A stretch of 64,000 bases of DNA from Garcia nutans. Taxonomy: Eukaryota > Streptophyta > Magnoliopsida > Malpighiales > Euphorbiaceae. A model generated the notes under the pieces. That model made no database searches. It was not told where the DNA came from and was given only the letters and a program-made list of their open reading frames with translations. Positions 53,348 to 64,000 of this stretch are shown here, piece by piece; positions within the stretch are counted from its first letter, which is position 1; every line of letters starts with the position of its first letter. Both the position numbers and the translations under genes were made by a program. Where the stretch lies: contig CANTUV010000008.1 in assembly GCA_947685225.1 (NCBI GenBank), positions 30,558,001 through 30,622,000 of the forward strand. Direction: 5' to 3'.

Positions 53348-55713
53348 TATAACACCCCTATACTCAGTATACGCACACTACATACCACCATATATGTAAT
53401 ATACGTATACTGAATATAGGAATGCTACGGTTTACTAAACAAACCACTCATTCCTTTTAACAATAATATGAGAAAACTTGAAAATATTCAAATCATATTA
53501 TAAAGTACAATAGATAAAACATTTATGTGATACGCAGCAGAAAATATAATGGTATTTACAAATACATATACATATCAAAATCCATGTTTTACAAAACATA
53601 AAATTTATACATGTTTGACAGTTTGTCTTTGATCTTTAAGCCCTCTATCAACACTTCAGAATCTATACTCAACTCAGTTTAGCTGAACTCTCTGGTTCTA
53701 CCCTGTCACCTGCGCGATGAACCACAATCACGGTAAGCCAATGGCTTAGTGGTACAAACCACAATAACAATATGCTTTAATGCAATGCCAATGTCACACA
53801 TTTCAACCATAAAGACAATATTCATAAATGATATATTAATATTTTTCCATAACACTTCATTTCATTATCTTATTCAATTCTTTCACCATTCATGAATCAC
53901 ATTGAAACAAAGACAAGCATGGGCCCAAAAGACACTAATATGTTATTCAAAGTTCAGAGTTACTGCTTTGGTCCATAATCACAATCATCAAGCCCGTAGG
54001 CGATACATATATATATCTATCCATGGATAGTGTAACAGACCCAGTCTCTTGGACCTCAACCTGGCTAGACCCAAGGGCCCCAGTATCTTGGTCCTCAACC
54101 CGGCTAGACTGTTACTATTTTTGAGGCTTACAACCCAGTCTATTCACCCCAAAAACATCTTATTTCACATTTTTCTACTGGACTCGGCTTACGACCCGGT
54201 CTTTTCACCTATACAGCGAATCATAGGCATGCCGCCAAACCCAGAACTCTGAAAATTGAATAACATATTAAGCACACAATTATTTCATTTATTTCTTTAT
54301 CATCCTCTTTCTCAATTCATTTCTCATTTCATATTCCATAATCAAATAGGCAACCATGCCCCAATTATTTTATTTGCACTATCATAGCCAACAACAATGG
54401 CTTCACATCTCATCATATCTCAATTCACATTAAAGCAATTCATCATTAAAGTATACATAACCAAATGCATTGAACATATATTTTGAATGATCATCATATC
54501 TTTCACATTATGCAAATCATAACCTTAATCAAATGTATTAACAATGAACTATATTACTCAACACATTTACAATCAAATGTGTTAAGTCTCAAAATCATGT
54601 AAATGTATGCAACCATGTAAGTTTGTACTTACCTCAAGAACAACTCACACCAATCTATACACTTCCTCTTCTAAGAATTCTTCACTACTAGGGTTAGGGC
54701 AACTCAACCTAATTCAAAAGGAATAATACACACTTATTTAAACATACACATGAATTCCAATACAATTATTTACCTACTAGCCTCATACTAGACCCATGGA
54801 TCACAAATTACAAACCAAAACCACTAACTAGGGCCCACGGTCGTGGCCTCACAACCCCACGGTCGTGGCCTCACAAACCCCCATGGTCGTGGGTTAGAAA
54901 ATGAATCTGTCCAATTTGCTTAACACCCCACGGTCGTGGCATGCAAGGGCCACGGGCGTGGCATCCAAAATGCTTCTGTTTTGGACCAAACTCATGTATT
55001 CTATGCTTTCAACTTTATTAAACACAAACATCTTAAAGATCTACAAAAATAATTGATCAAACTCCCAACATACATCAACTGCCAATTCAAAACCATAACA
55101 TAAACACAACTCTTACTCTTCCATTCAACTCCAAAATCACAATCAACCAAATCCAATACTCTCAAACACACCACAATCAAACATACTCATACTATCCATA
55201 ATCAATCATCAAACTCAAATACAACTTAAAATAAAATAAGGAAATCAAGTGGAAACTTACCAAAGATGATGAAATTTCTTAAATTTCCCACTTGATCACT
55301 TGAAATCTCCTTTAATTTTGAGCTTGGAAAATAATCAAAAACTCTCTTCTCTCTTGCTTTGGATGGTTGGCCAAGAAGGAAAAGAAAAGAAGAAGAAAAA
55401 GAAAAATAGCCAAGTCAAACACTACTAACCACTTATACCTTCTTTTAAAATCCACCAAGCAAAAATAATATTAAAATAATCTAAATATCCTCTTCCACTC
55501 ATTAATCCAATTTCCTATTAATTAACTTAAAATAAATAAATTTATCTTCTTTTGACTTCCATTAGTTTGACTTGTATATGTTATATATATCACTATATAT
55601 ACAACATATACACTCTTCCTTTACCTCTTTCTCTTTCCATTACACATATACATTTAATCCAAATACAACAATAAATATTCCAAAACTTTTAGGGTATACT
55701 TTGGGATATTACA
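53348..55713 (-). repeat. Tek-B 5' LTR
   Basis: On the plus strand TATAACACCCCTATACTC (first G lost to A) to TTTGGGATATTACA, 2366 bases. It matches 19404-21411 closely. It has an extra unit in the CACGGTCGTGGCC tract (about 54835-54890) compared with the partner. The frame at 54049-54252 is LTR sequence. Confidence 0.9.
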
Positions 55714-56620
55714 CCAACTCTCTCTAATACCTCATAAGGTCCAATAAAACGAGGACTCAGCTTCCCTTTTTGGCTAAATCTCAAAATCTTCTTCCAAGGA
55801 GACACTTTAAGAAAAACTTTATCTCCAACATCAAACTCTATGTCTCTCCTATTCAAATCTGAATAAGATTTCTGTCGGTCTGAAGCTGCTTTCAACCGAT
55901 CCCGAATTATCTTCACTTTCTCTTCCATTTCTTTAATCAAATCGGGACCAACCAACTTGCCTTCTCCAACTTCATTCCATCATAGAGGCATCTTGTTTCT
56001 TCTACCATACAATGCCTCATAAGGTGCCATTTTAATACTAGAATGATGACTGTTGTTGTAAGCAAATTCCATCAATGGGAAAAATCTTTCCCAACTTCCA
56101 GAGAAATCAATGACAGTTTCTCAACATGTCCTCTAAAATCTGTATCACTCTCTCTGACTGCCCATCTGTCTGCGAATGAAAAGCAGTGCTAAAGTGCAAT
56201 CGAGAACCCAAAGCACCATGTAAACTCTTCCAAAACCTCGAAGTAAACTGGGGATCTCGATCAGACACTAAAGAAATTGGGACTCCATGCAATCTTACTA
56301 TCTCACTGATATACAGCTCAGCCAACTTTTCCAGAAAATAGTCCATTCTAACTGGAAGAAAATGAGTTGTCTTCATCAACCGATCAACAATCACCCAAAA
56401 TGCATCGTGCTTCTTCTGATTCAATGGCAAACCAGTCACAAAATCCATTGTTACACGCTCCCACTTCCACTCAGGCACCGATAAAGGTTGGAGCAACCCT
56501 ATTGGAACTTGGTGCTCGGCCTTCACTCTCTGACAAGTGAGACATTTGGATACATATTTCTCTATGTCCCTCTTCATACCTGACCACCAGTAATGCTACT
56601 TCAAAACATGATACATCTTA
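55714..56620 (-). pseudogene. Tek-D integrase, partial
   Basis: Minus-strand frame 56577-56107: CLTCQRVKAEH, MDFVTGLP, VSDRDPQF and SQTDGQSERVIQ, then a small deletion at about 56112-56117 (RNCH for RSCVIDF) that shifts the frame. The rest is in 55955-55689 (KVFLKVSPWKKILRF) and ends at YEVLERVG where Tek-B starts. A TGA at about 55979 (Trp in CWNE of relatives) also interrupts. The three catalytic acids are present. Confidence 0.88.
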
Positions 56621-58335
56621 GTACTCCCAGGGTGCATAGCAAAAACCGATTGATGTGCTTCCTCTAAAATAATCTTTCTCAATCTTGCATCATCAGGAAC
56701 ACACAATCTATCCTTGAACCAAAGGCTACCATCATCTCTCATAAGAAAATCTCGACTCTCTCCTTTTTTGCATTTCGACACAACTTTCTGAATTGTCTCA
56801 TCAGCAAACTGAGCTTCTTTAATCTGATCCAACAACACCGATCTCAATTGCAAATGAGCTAACAAAGCTCCATCATCATATGATTCAAAACTAACATGCA
56901 ATGCTCTCAACTCAACAAGCAACGAGAGCGAATAAGCAGTCAAACCTGCCAAAGACTTCCGACTCAAAGCATCAGCAACTACATTCACCTTACCAGGATG
57001 ATAATCAATCAAATAGTCATAGTCTTTGATCAACTCCAACCACCATCTCTACCGAAGATTCATCTCTCTCTGAACCTCCAAATATTTCAAACTATTGTGA
57101 TCTATATAGATGAAACACTTCTCCCCATACAAGTAGTGTCGCCAAATCTTCAAAGCAAACACTATAGCTGCCAACTCCAAATCATGTGTCGGATAATTAA
57201 GTTCATGCGGCTTCAACTGCCAAGAAGCATAAGCTATGACTCTACCCTCCTGCATCAACACACAACCTAAACCACTATATGAAGCATCACTGTAAATCAC
57301 ATATGGTTTATCTTCCACAGGCAAGGTAAGAACAGGAGCTTGAGTCAACATCTCCTTCAACTGCTCAAAGCTTACTTGACACTGATATGTCCACACAAAT
57401 CTAACTCCCTTTCGAAGTAATCTAGTGAGTGGAGTAGCTATCGAAGAAAAACCTTTCACAAAGCATCGATAATAGCCTGCCAAACCCAGAAAACTTCTAA
57501 CTTCAGTCACAGACTTCGGTGAACTCCAATTCAAAATGGCCTCAACTTTACTTCGATCAACTCTAATGCCATTTGCTGAAACTACATGACCGAGAAAAGT
57601 CACTTGATCAAGCCAAAACTCACACTTAGACAGCTTAGCATACAATTGCTTCTCTCTCAAGATCTGCAATACAATTCGTAGGTGCTTGTCATGCTCCTCC
57701 TTATTATGCAAAAACACCAAAATATCATCGATAAAGATCACCACAAACTGATCTAGATAGGGCCTAAACACCCTATTCATCAAATCCATGAAAATGCTGG
57801 TGCATTCGTCAATCCAAAAGGCATCACTAAGAACTCATAATGCCCATACCTTGTACGGAAAGCTATCTTAGGAACATCTTCAGCTCTGACCCTCAACTGA
57901 TGGTACCCTGATCTCAAATCAATCTTGGAAAACACTACTGCTCCCTTCAATTGATCAAAGAGATCATCTATTCTAGGAAAAGAATACTTATTCTTGATAG
58001 TCACTTTATTCAGTCACTTTATTCAATTGCCTATAATCAATGCACAATCTCAAAGTACTATCCTTCTTCTTCACAAATAAAACAGGAGCTCCCCATGGAG
58101 ACACACTAGGGCGAACAAACCCTTTATCCAACAACTCCTGCAACTGCACCTTCATCTCTCTCAACTCAGCAGGTGCCATTCGATGGGGAGTAATAGAGAT
58201 GGGAGTGGTACCAGGCAACAAATAAATACCAAACTCAACATCTCTCTCAGGGGGTATCCCTGGCAATTCCTTAGGAAACACATCTGGGAATTCAGCAACT
58301 ATGGGTATACTATCAAGTTGAGAACCCACTACTCT
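56596..58335 (-). pseudogene. Tek-D reverse transcriptase and RNase H, frameshifted
   Basis: Frames 58329-58006, 58004-57780, 57789-57049 and 57039-56596 together give RT and RNase H. A 13-base tandem duplication CAGTCACTTTATT (about 58011-58023) shifts the frame after LNKVT. A one-base loss at about 57793 (APAFSW for APAAFM) shifts it again. The catalytic FIDDILVF is at about 57735. RNase H has VIYSDASYSGLGCVL. A TAG at about 57047 (CAG in relatives) ends the RNase H frame. Confidence 0.9.
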
Positions 58336-60063
58336 GGTATCTATAACATGAGAAAAATAAGCATCAAATCCCTTTTCGAATCAACTTCCTAGCTGCAACA
58401 GTAGAAACAAACAAGGATGCAATGTGTTTCTGCTCACTAGATACCATCACGGGTTCTCAGGGTAACACACTACTTTTGACAGTCTACCATAGCTCCATGC
58501 TTAGACAACCAATCCATGCCTAAGATCAAATCATACTCCTTAAAAGGCATCTCAATCAAATCACCAAGAAACTCCTCATCTTGTACCACAGCTGAACTAT
58601 CTCGGTGCACCTTGCTAATAACCACACTATGCCCTAAAGGATTTGTCACCAAGACATCAAATCCTAGGGACTCTGAATGCAATTTAGTCAGAGGCAAGAT
58701 AGATGCAGTTATGTATGAATGAGTAGATCCGGGATCAATAAGAACAAGAACTGAAATGTCAAATAAATCAAATGTACCCGCAATGGTTGCTGAAGCATCC
58801 GGCTGCCTCTGCATCACATACACTCTCTGAGATGATCCAGCCTCATCTGGCCTACTGCCTCCGGATGTAGAGCCTCCTCTCTGACTGATCCCCAGTTGAC
58901 CACCTCTACTTAAACCTCTGACCCCTTAACCTCCTCTACTAGTACTAGGCCGAGAAGCTGCAGTATAAGTCTGTCTATCTTCCTGTAGCTCAGGGAAATC
59001 TTTGATAAAATGAGCTAATGACCCACATCTAAAGCATACTCCTGATCCATCCTTCTTCCAACAAGCACCCCCATGTGCCCTACCACAATGGACACATGTA
59101 GGTAAAATAGATCTTTGAACCAATAGAGTTGGAGCACTAGCTACAGAAACTGTAGGTCTCAATCTCTGCCTCTGATATTGAACTGACCTACCAGACTGCC
59201 TCTGACTCCTACTGATCCTCGGAACAAAACTCCGTCGGCCTCTCTTCATAGATGAAGACTCTGCCTCAAACTGGGGTCTCCTAACTCTAGCCTCCTCCTC
59301 AGTAGTAGCTGCTACAATACCCTATGCACTCTTAACACTTCTAGCTGCTGCAACCAATTGAGAAAAATCTTGATACTGAGAACCAGCAACAATACACATA
59401 ATAGAGGGCCTCAACCCCTCCTCAAATCTCCTACACCGGTCAATCTCATATGAAATAATCCCATCGGCATAGTGACTCAACCGGATATACTCTGTCTCAT
59501 ACTGTCACTGTCCGGTTATCTTGTCTTAGATTCAGAAATTGCATCTTCTTGAAATCTTTGTACTCCCTCGGAGTATATTTCTGCTCAAACTCCCATAGAA
59601 AATCACTATAAGACAAAGTCGGTGGATCATCCATAGCATGAGGAACCATCTTCCACCAATCATAAGCATCTTTCTGCAGAAGGGATCTAGCATAATCAAA
59701 CTTCTCTTCAGGAGTGGCTTGCAACTGGATGAAAACCCTCTGAACTCTATCTAACCACTGCTCAGCTACGACAAGATCTGTAGTGCCAAAGAAATCCTTA
59801 GCCCCATACTTCCTCAATTTATCATACTACCTCGCCGGTACTTGCGACTGTGGTTGAGGTGGCAATTGGTGCACTGGAACTTGCCTCAATAATTCCACCA
59901 CATGACGTAACCAAACTGGCGGAATCTCATCAGCAGCTGGTCTTTCTGGCACAAGAACAGGTGCCTCTCCAGCTCTCTCAACCCTAGCTCTAGCTCTACC
60001 CTCTTCAGGAGCTACACTCTCAGCACTACCCTCTATGGACTGATGTGACTGAGATGCCATCAC
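58336..60063 (-). pseudogene. Tek-D gag and protease, zinc knuckle lacks last Cys
   Basis: Gag from 60063 (MMASQSHQSIEGSAESVA), TAG at about 59826 where relatives have His-Tyr, then frame 59817-59497 (VVAEQWLDRVQRVFIQLQ) with a frameshift at about 59500. The nucleocapsid frame 59249-58926 has CFRCGSLAHFIKDF: the fourth ligand Cys is Phe. The protease frame 58823-58470 has LIDPGSTHSYI and DLILGMDWLSKHGAMVDC. A deletion follows at about 58450-58470 (loss of part of the loop before the RT linker). Confidence 0.88.
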
Positions 60064-60229
60064 TATCTATATCTGCAAACACAGCATAATACCCCATCAA
60101 AGATCAGAAACTGCCAGTGCCAAAGCATGTATCTTATTTAAAAACCATTTTTTTTAAATCAAAATTTTCTTTTTCTTACAATTCACCTAGGTTGAGAATC
60201 TCAAACCTAGGCTTTGATACAAAAATAGA

Positions 60230-61483
60230 TGTAACACCCTATACTCCATATACGCACACTAAATACAACCACATCTGTAATATACGTATATAGGATACAG
60301 GAGTGTCACGGTTTATATTAAACAAACCCATCTTTCCTTTTAGCAATAAAATGAGAAAACTTAAAACATTTAAGATATATTATAAGGCTAAGAACCAACT
60401 AGGGCAAACTCTACACATGACACTCTCAACAACACGGGCGTGTCCCTGACCGTGCCCTAAACTCACAACACATAAGCTTTGACAAGCATAGTGACATGGG
60501 CGTGTCACTAGCTGTGTCAATCCTCCCTCAACACAGTAGCTATGACATGCTCAGTGACATGGGCGTGTCACTGGTCGTGTCACCCATCCAGAAAATAGAA
60601 GTATTGACACGCCCAAAGACTTGGCCGTGTTCATGGGCGTGTCAGGCCAAAAATCCTGATTCCGGCAACAACAACACCACATCCAACAAACCTCTTTCTT
60701 TCACCATCTTCCACTCCAAAAAAACTCAGCCAAACACATCAATAAACCATAATAAACTTGCAAAAACACCAAAACAACTCAATACAAACATCAAACACCA
60801 ATCACAACCATCACATACACAAAGTACAACACTTGCTCTTCTAACTCCAAACTTAACATTTCCTTCAAACCAATCCCAAAATCAACATCAATAAGATCAA
60901 ACACTTTCAAATACACCAAAATCAAATATACACATACCATCAACAATAAAACACCAAACACAAAACACAAACTTAAAAGAAAACCAAGGAATCAAGTGGA
61001 AAACTTACCAAAAGTGATGAAAACCCTTAGAATTCCAACTTGATCACTTGAAACACCCTTCAATCTTGAGTTTGGATGAGCAAAATCTCTCTTTCCTCTC
61101 TTGCTATGGTGATAGTCTGCCAAACAAGGAAAGAAAAAGAAGAAGATGAAGAAAAACAAAGTCAATTCTTCTCTTAACCACTAAAACCTTCCTTAAATCT
61201 CAACCAAGCAATTTTAATAATATAATATTCATAAATATCCACTTCCACTTAGCTCAATTTCCATTTCAACTAATTCACTTAAAATTAAATATTTCTTTTG
61301 GCCTTAATTAAATGTTGACTTATATATGTTGTATATATCTCCATTTATACAACATATACACACTCCTCTTTCCTTTCTTATCTTCCCACTTAAACATATA
61401 TACAATTATATACTTTATATCATTTAATCCAATTTCAACAACAATTATTCCAAAAATTTTAGGGTATAGTTTGGGATATTACA
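60230..61483 (-). repeat. Tek-D 5' LTR with large internal deletion
   Basis: On the plus strand TGTAACACCCTATACTCC to TTTGGGATATTACA, only 1254 bases against 2366-2490 in relatives. The missing part is the middle (TCAACCCGGCTAGAC region to the A-rich part); the joint is near AAGGCTAAGAACCAACTAGG (about 60383-60402). Three or four GACATGGGCGTGTCAC-type palindromes (60490-60650) replace the CACGGNCGTGG ones of the other Tekay LTRs. The primer site at 60210-60222 is degenerate. Confidence 0.82.
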
Positions 61484-62667
61484 AGGTATTATTTTTATTT
61501 ATTCCAAAACTTTTTAACTCAATTTTCATAAAAAATTAAAACCATAAATCACTTAAAATTGTAAAACCCTAATTAAATCAATTTTTCAAAATCTTCGCAG
61601 TAACCTCTTCTTTCAAAAATAAATAAGATAGTGTTAGTTTTCTTAGAAGTCTAAACCTTATTTCAATTCAATCCTTAATCTATTTTAAAAACTTAATCAA
61701 TTATTTTTTTTATTTTTTTCATCACATGGTATTTCTTTTTGAATATTTAAGTTTTAATCTTATTTTTCTAAGTTTATACCTTATTTACTTAAAAATCAAA
61801 TTCTAATTTTAATTATACAGTAGCATAATTCTTCTAAAAAAATAAACATAACAATAATACTAGTTCTTTAAGATTCCAAAACCCTAGCTTTTATATATAA
61901 ATTCCAAAATCCTAAATGTTATCTAAGAATACATAAACCTAAATTTGGATCTTTATTTGTTTCATTATTAAGTAAGTATTTATTATATATTTTGATTAAT
62001 GATTTATTTATATTTTCAATTTATGTCTTCAATGAATGATTTATTTATGATGAATGGTTGGTTGGTTGTTTTTATTGATTTGCTTTGGTTTCAAAACATT
62101 ACAAGAGGTATGTTTCCATGTTTTGGGTACCTCATGTATTAAGCATCATGTAATTTAATTTATGTTCTACTTTTGGGATTAATGTAAAGGACACGTTTCT
62201 ATCTTTTTGGTAGGTTTCCTATTTAGTTTTAGACATTGGACGATGTTAGGACATGTTTCCATCCTTGGATGGGTGTCCATTTGTTTGTTTTGTTTGGACC
62301 TTGCCATGATTTTTAATAAAGTATTTATTTATTCTATTAGTCTCATGTAGTATGGATAATATCATTATATTTAAGAATTCTATAATATTAAGACCTAAAA
62401 AGGAGGCCGGTTCCAATGAACCGGGCATTGTGAGGGTGTTGGGCCGTTTCTCACCTTCTCCACACGTATCCAACTTTTCGAACCCATTAGGGGGTTAGGG
62501 ATTCCTTAGGAATGGAATCATCTACCTCATTCTTTTTCCCGACCTGTCCGGGTGGCGACTCCATTTTTTTTGGGTTTAGGCCCATGTTCTCTAAGGCCCT
62601 GAGCCTAACAGTGCCAATGTCGCAAGAACCATTCCACCAGGAGTGGGGGCAAAAATTCCTACTCACA
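61484..62667 (+). repeat. Tat-2 5' LTR, right part
   Basis: Begins AGGTATT next to Tek-D and corresponds to the Tat-1 LTR from about 10661 on (AGGTATG there). It ends TCCTACTCACA. Conserved blocks are as listed for Tat-1. The short minus and plus frames (62246-62473, 62487-62750, 62512-62817) are LTR or leader sequence. Confidence 0.82.
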
Positions 62668-62668
62668 T

Positions 62669-62684
62669 TGGCGACTCCACTAGG
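62669..62684 (+). other. Tat-2 primer-binding site
   Basis: TGGCGACTCCACTAG right after the LTR end. TGGCGACTC-type sites are typical of Tat/Ogre elements; I do not assign the tRNA with certainty. Confidence 0.7.
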
Positions 62685-63703
62685 GATAAGAGAAGTTAAT
62701 TTCATTGGTCTTTTTATTATTTTATTCTTTTTTATTATGATATTATCCATTGTATCATTTATTTTGCATTGTGTGCGTGAGTTAGGACACCCGTGTTACC
62801 TGTGTTATGTCATGTAAGGGATACCATACTTTCACTCAAGGTATGGAGATCAAGCATGGCATAACCACTCATATCCTTGTACCATTTGGTATATACTTGC
62901 TATTGGAACCTAAGCCTTTAAACCCAAAGACTAAAGCTCATTTAATTGGCCTAGTTACTTTCTTTAAGGTTTTTACCCCAAATGCTTGTTGTTTGACTAT
63001 GATTGATATATCTTGGTTTGAACCATGGATTATTTGATTTGTTCTTTTTCTAATATGACCTAAGTACATTGTAAGCTCAAAATAATTTTTTCTTTAAAAT
63101 CCAAAAGACCAAAGCTATTTTCAAAACTTTTCAAGATGGTATTTGGACATAAAACTTTTCTAAAAACAAATCAAAAACTCTTTTCTGTCAAATACAAAGT
63201 CAAAAATCCATTTTTTTTCTAAAATCTTTTTACAATGGGTTTTTCAAATAAAACTATTTTTGCATTTCATCCAACCTTTTCTTATAAAGAGCTTACAAAA
63301 TATTTAGGTCAATTATGGAATACCTAAAATTAATTGTGATTCTAATTTATACTAAGAATTATTAATCATGGGCTTGTTTTTGGCATGAATCATTAGTTAC
63401 TTTTTTAAGTGAGAAATCTATTTATAATAAACCTCTTAATTTAGTTTTAATCCAATATAGCATAAAAGCTGCTTTAGTTAGTTGAATGGATTAAAACCTA
63501 ATTAATGGGAATTATCATGAACTGACTTTCATTTTTAAAAATATAACTATTGGTTGAACCGTCCGAGGGAACTTTTTGAAAACAAAATATCCCATGTTGG
63601 TATTTTGATTGACCATATACCTAGAAAAAGAGACTCGCCATTCGTGTGTAGAAGTTATAAGGTTGGAAGGAACATCCTAATTATCTTTGTTTGTTAGTTA
63701 TCT
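62685..63703 (+). other. Tat-2 leader
   Basis: AT-rich leader before gag. The frame 62807-63037 has no recognisable protein. Nothing else is seen. Confidence 0.5.
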
Positions 63704-64000
63704 GTGCATTCATGCATACATGAATTTGCATCACATATCATTAATCCTTTTTGGGTCACAGCCCTGGATTACAATAGTTCAAAAGCCTATGACAATCTGA
63801 CCTACGCTAGAGATGAAGAATCCAGCAGCAACTCAATTACTTTCTCACCAAAAGCAATAGAGCCCGAACACATTCAAAGAATGGTGGACGACACCCTCAA
63901 TGCCAAAATGGAAGAACTAAAGGAGACCTGGCTAAGACCATGAAGAACCAATTGGCTACAATTTTAGGGAACAATGCTGAAGCATCTGCTAGCACCAAGA
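63704..64000 (+). pseudogene. gag: Tat-2 gag start
   Basis: From 63704 the frame reads MHSCIHEFASHIINPFW to KMEELKETWLRP with a TGA at 63941. The acidic, helical segment IEPEHIQRMVDDTLNAKMEE resembles the N-terminal region of Tat gag before the capsid domain. The window ends before the capsid domain. Confidence 0.5.

Larger units (their letters stand above)
19404..55713 (-). mobile_element. Tek-B: Del/Tekay Ty3 retrotransposon, interrupted by Tek-A and Tek-C
   Basis: Minus-strand element with 5' LTR at 53348-55713 and truncated 3' LTR at 19404-21411. Both LTRs share features absent from Tek-C's LTRs, such as two CTCAACCCGGCTAGAC phrases split by CCCAAGGGCCCCAG. Its own internal parts are 53347-51729 (PBS, gag, protease start), 41341-38159 (protease end to integrase) and 21502-21412 (chromodomain end, polypurine tract). 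The gaps hold the Tek-C unit and Tek-A. Its 5' LTR abuts Tek-D integrase sequence at 55714, so it inserted into Tek-D. Confidence 0.8.
55714..61483 (-). mobile_element. Tek-D: Del/Tekay Ty3 retrotransposon, left part missing
   Basis: Minus-strand element with 5' LTR 60230-61483, gag, protease, RT, RNase H and integrase. It is cut at 55714 inside the integrase C-terminal region by Tek-B's LTR. The chromodomain and 3' LTR, which should lie beyond the far end of Tek-B (left of 19404), are absent. Its right side sits in the Tat-2 LTR at 61484. Confidence 0.85.
61484..64000 (+). mobile_element. Tat-2: second Tat-lineage element, 5' end, continues past the window
   Basis: Partial 5' LTR (61484-62667), primer-binding site, an AT-rich leader and the start of gag. 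The LTR matches the end of the Tat-1 LTR in many blocks but with clear divergence. Its left part should lie on the other side of Tek-D but is not found in the window. Confidence 0.82.

Noticed and set aside
53348..55713. Tek-B 5' LTR paired with 49258-51728 as one element
   Set aside because: The two LTRs belong to different subtypes; the better partner of 53348-55713 is 19404-21411, and 49258-51728 pairs with 41913-44402.

Overview
This is a gene-poor, repeat-rich piece of a flowering-plant nuclear chromosome, probably a dicot. Evidence for a plant: Ty3 retrotransposons of the Tat and Del/Tekay lineages, plastid-derived DNA, plant-type introns and a CACTA transposon carrying pieces of plant genes. 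I cannot name the species. I see no intact host gene. Nearly everything is mobile DNA, stacked by repeated insertion.

Layout. 1-12144: a decayed Tat-lineage Ty3 element (Tat-1, plus strand) that enters the window in gag and runs to its 3' LTR (9912-12144). Between integrase and LTR it holds two spliced antisense genes and a long array of palindromic repeats. 12196-18650: a mosaic of plastid fragments from at least five places in the plastome (trnV-trnM-atpE, petD, ndhC-ndhK, psaA-ycf3, ycf2). 18651-19403 is unidentified, perhaps also organellar. 19404-55713: Tek-B, a minus-strand Tekay element whose 3' LTR is cut by the organelle DNA. Tek-B is split by Tek-A (21503-38158, plus strand, TSD TGTTC) and by the Tek-C unit (41357-51728, minus strand). 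Tek-A is itself split by a 7.4-kb CACTA transposon (28274-35692, TSD TAT). 55714-61483: Tek-D, minus strand, broken on its left side where Tek-B entered. 61484-64000: Tat-2, with part of its 5' LTR, PBS, leader and the start of gag; Tek-D sits in its LTR.

Order of events inferred from nesting: Tat-2, then Tek-D into its LTR, then Tek-B into Tek-D, then Tek-A and Tek-C into Tek-B, then the CACTA element into Tek-A. The organelle DNA cuts Tek-B's LTR, and the left halves of Tek-D and of Tat-2's 5' LTR are missing. It therefore probably arrived with a deletion after Tek-B had inserted.

The most notable content is the non-autonomous CACTA element. It carries six spliced, frame-intact exons of a TRA1/TRRAP gene, an unrecognised coiled-coil gene fragment and a short receptor-kinase exon, and its left terminal region is repeated four times in tandem. 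Also notable are the covarying palindrome array and the antisense genes of Tat-1, and the mosaic plastid insert.
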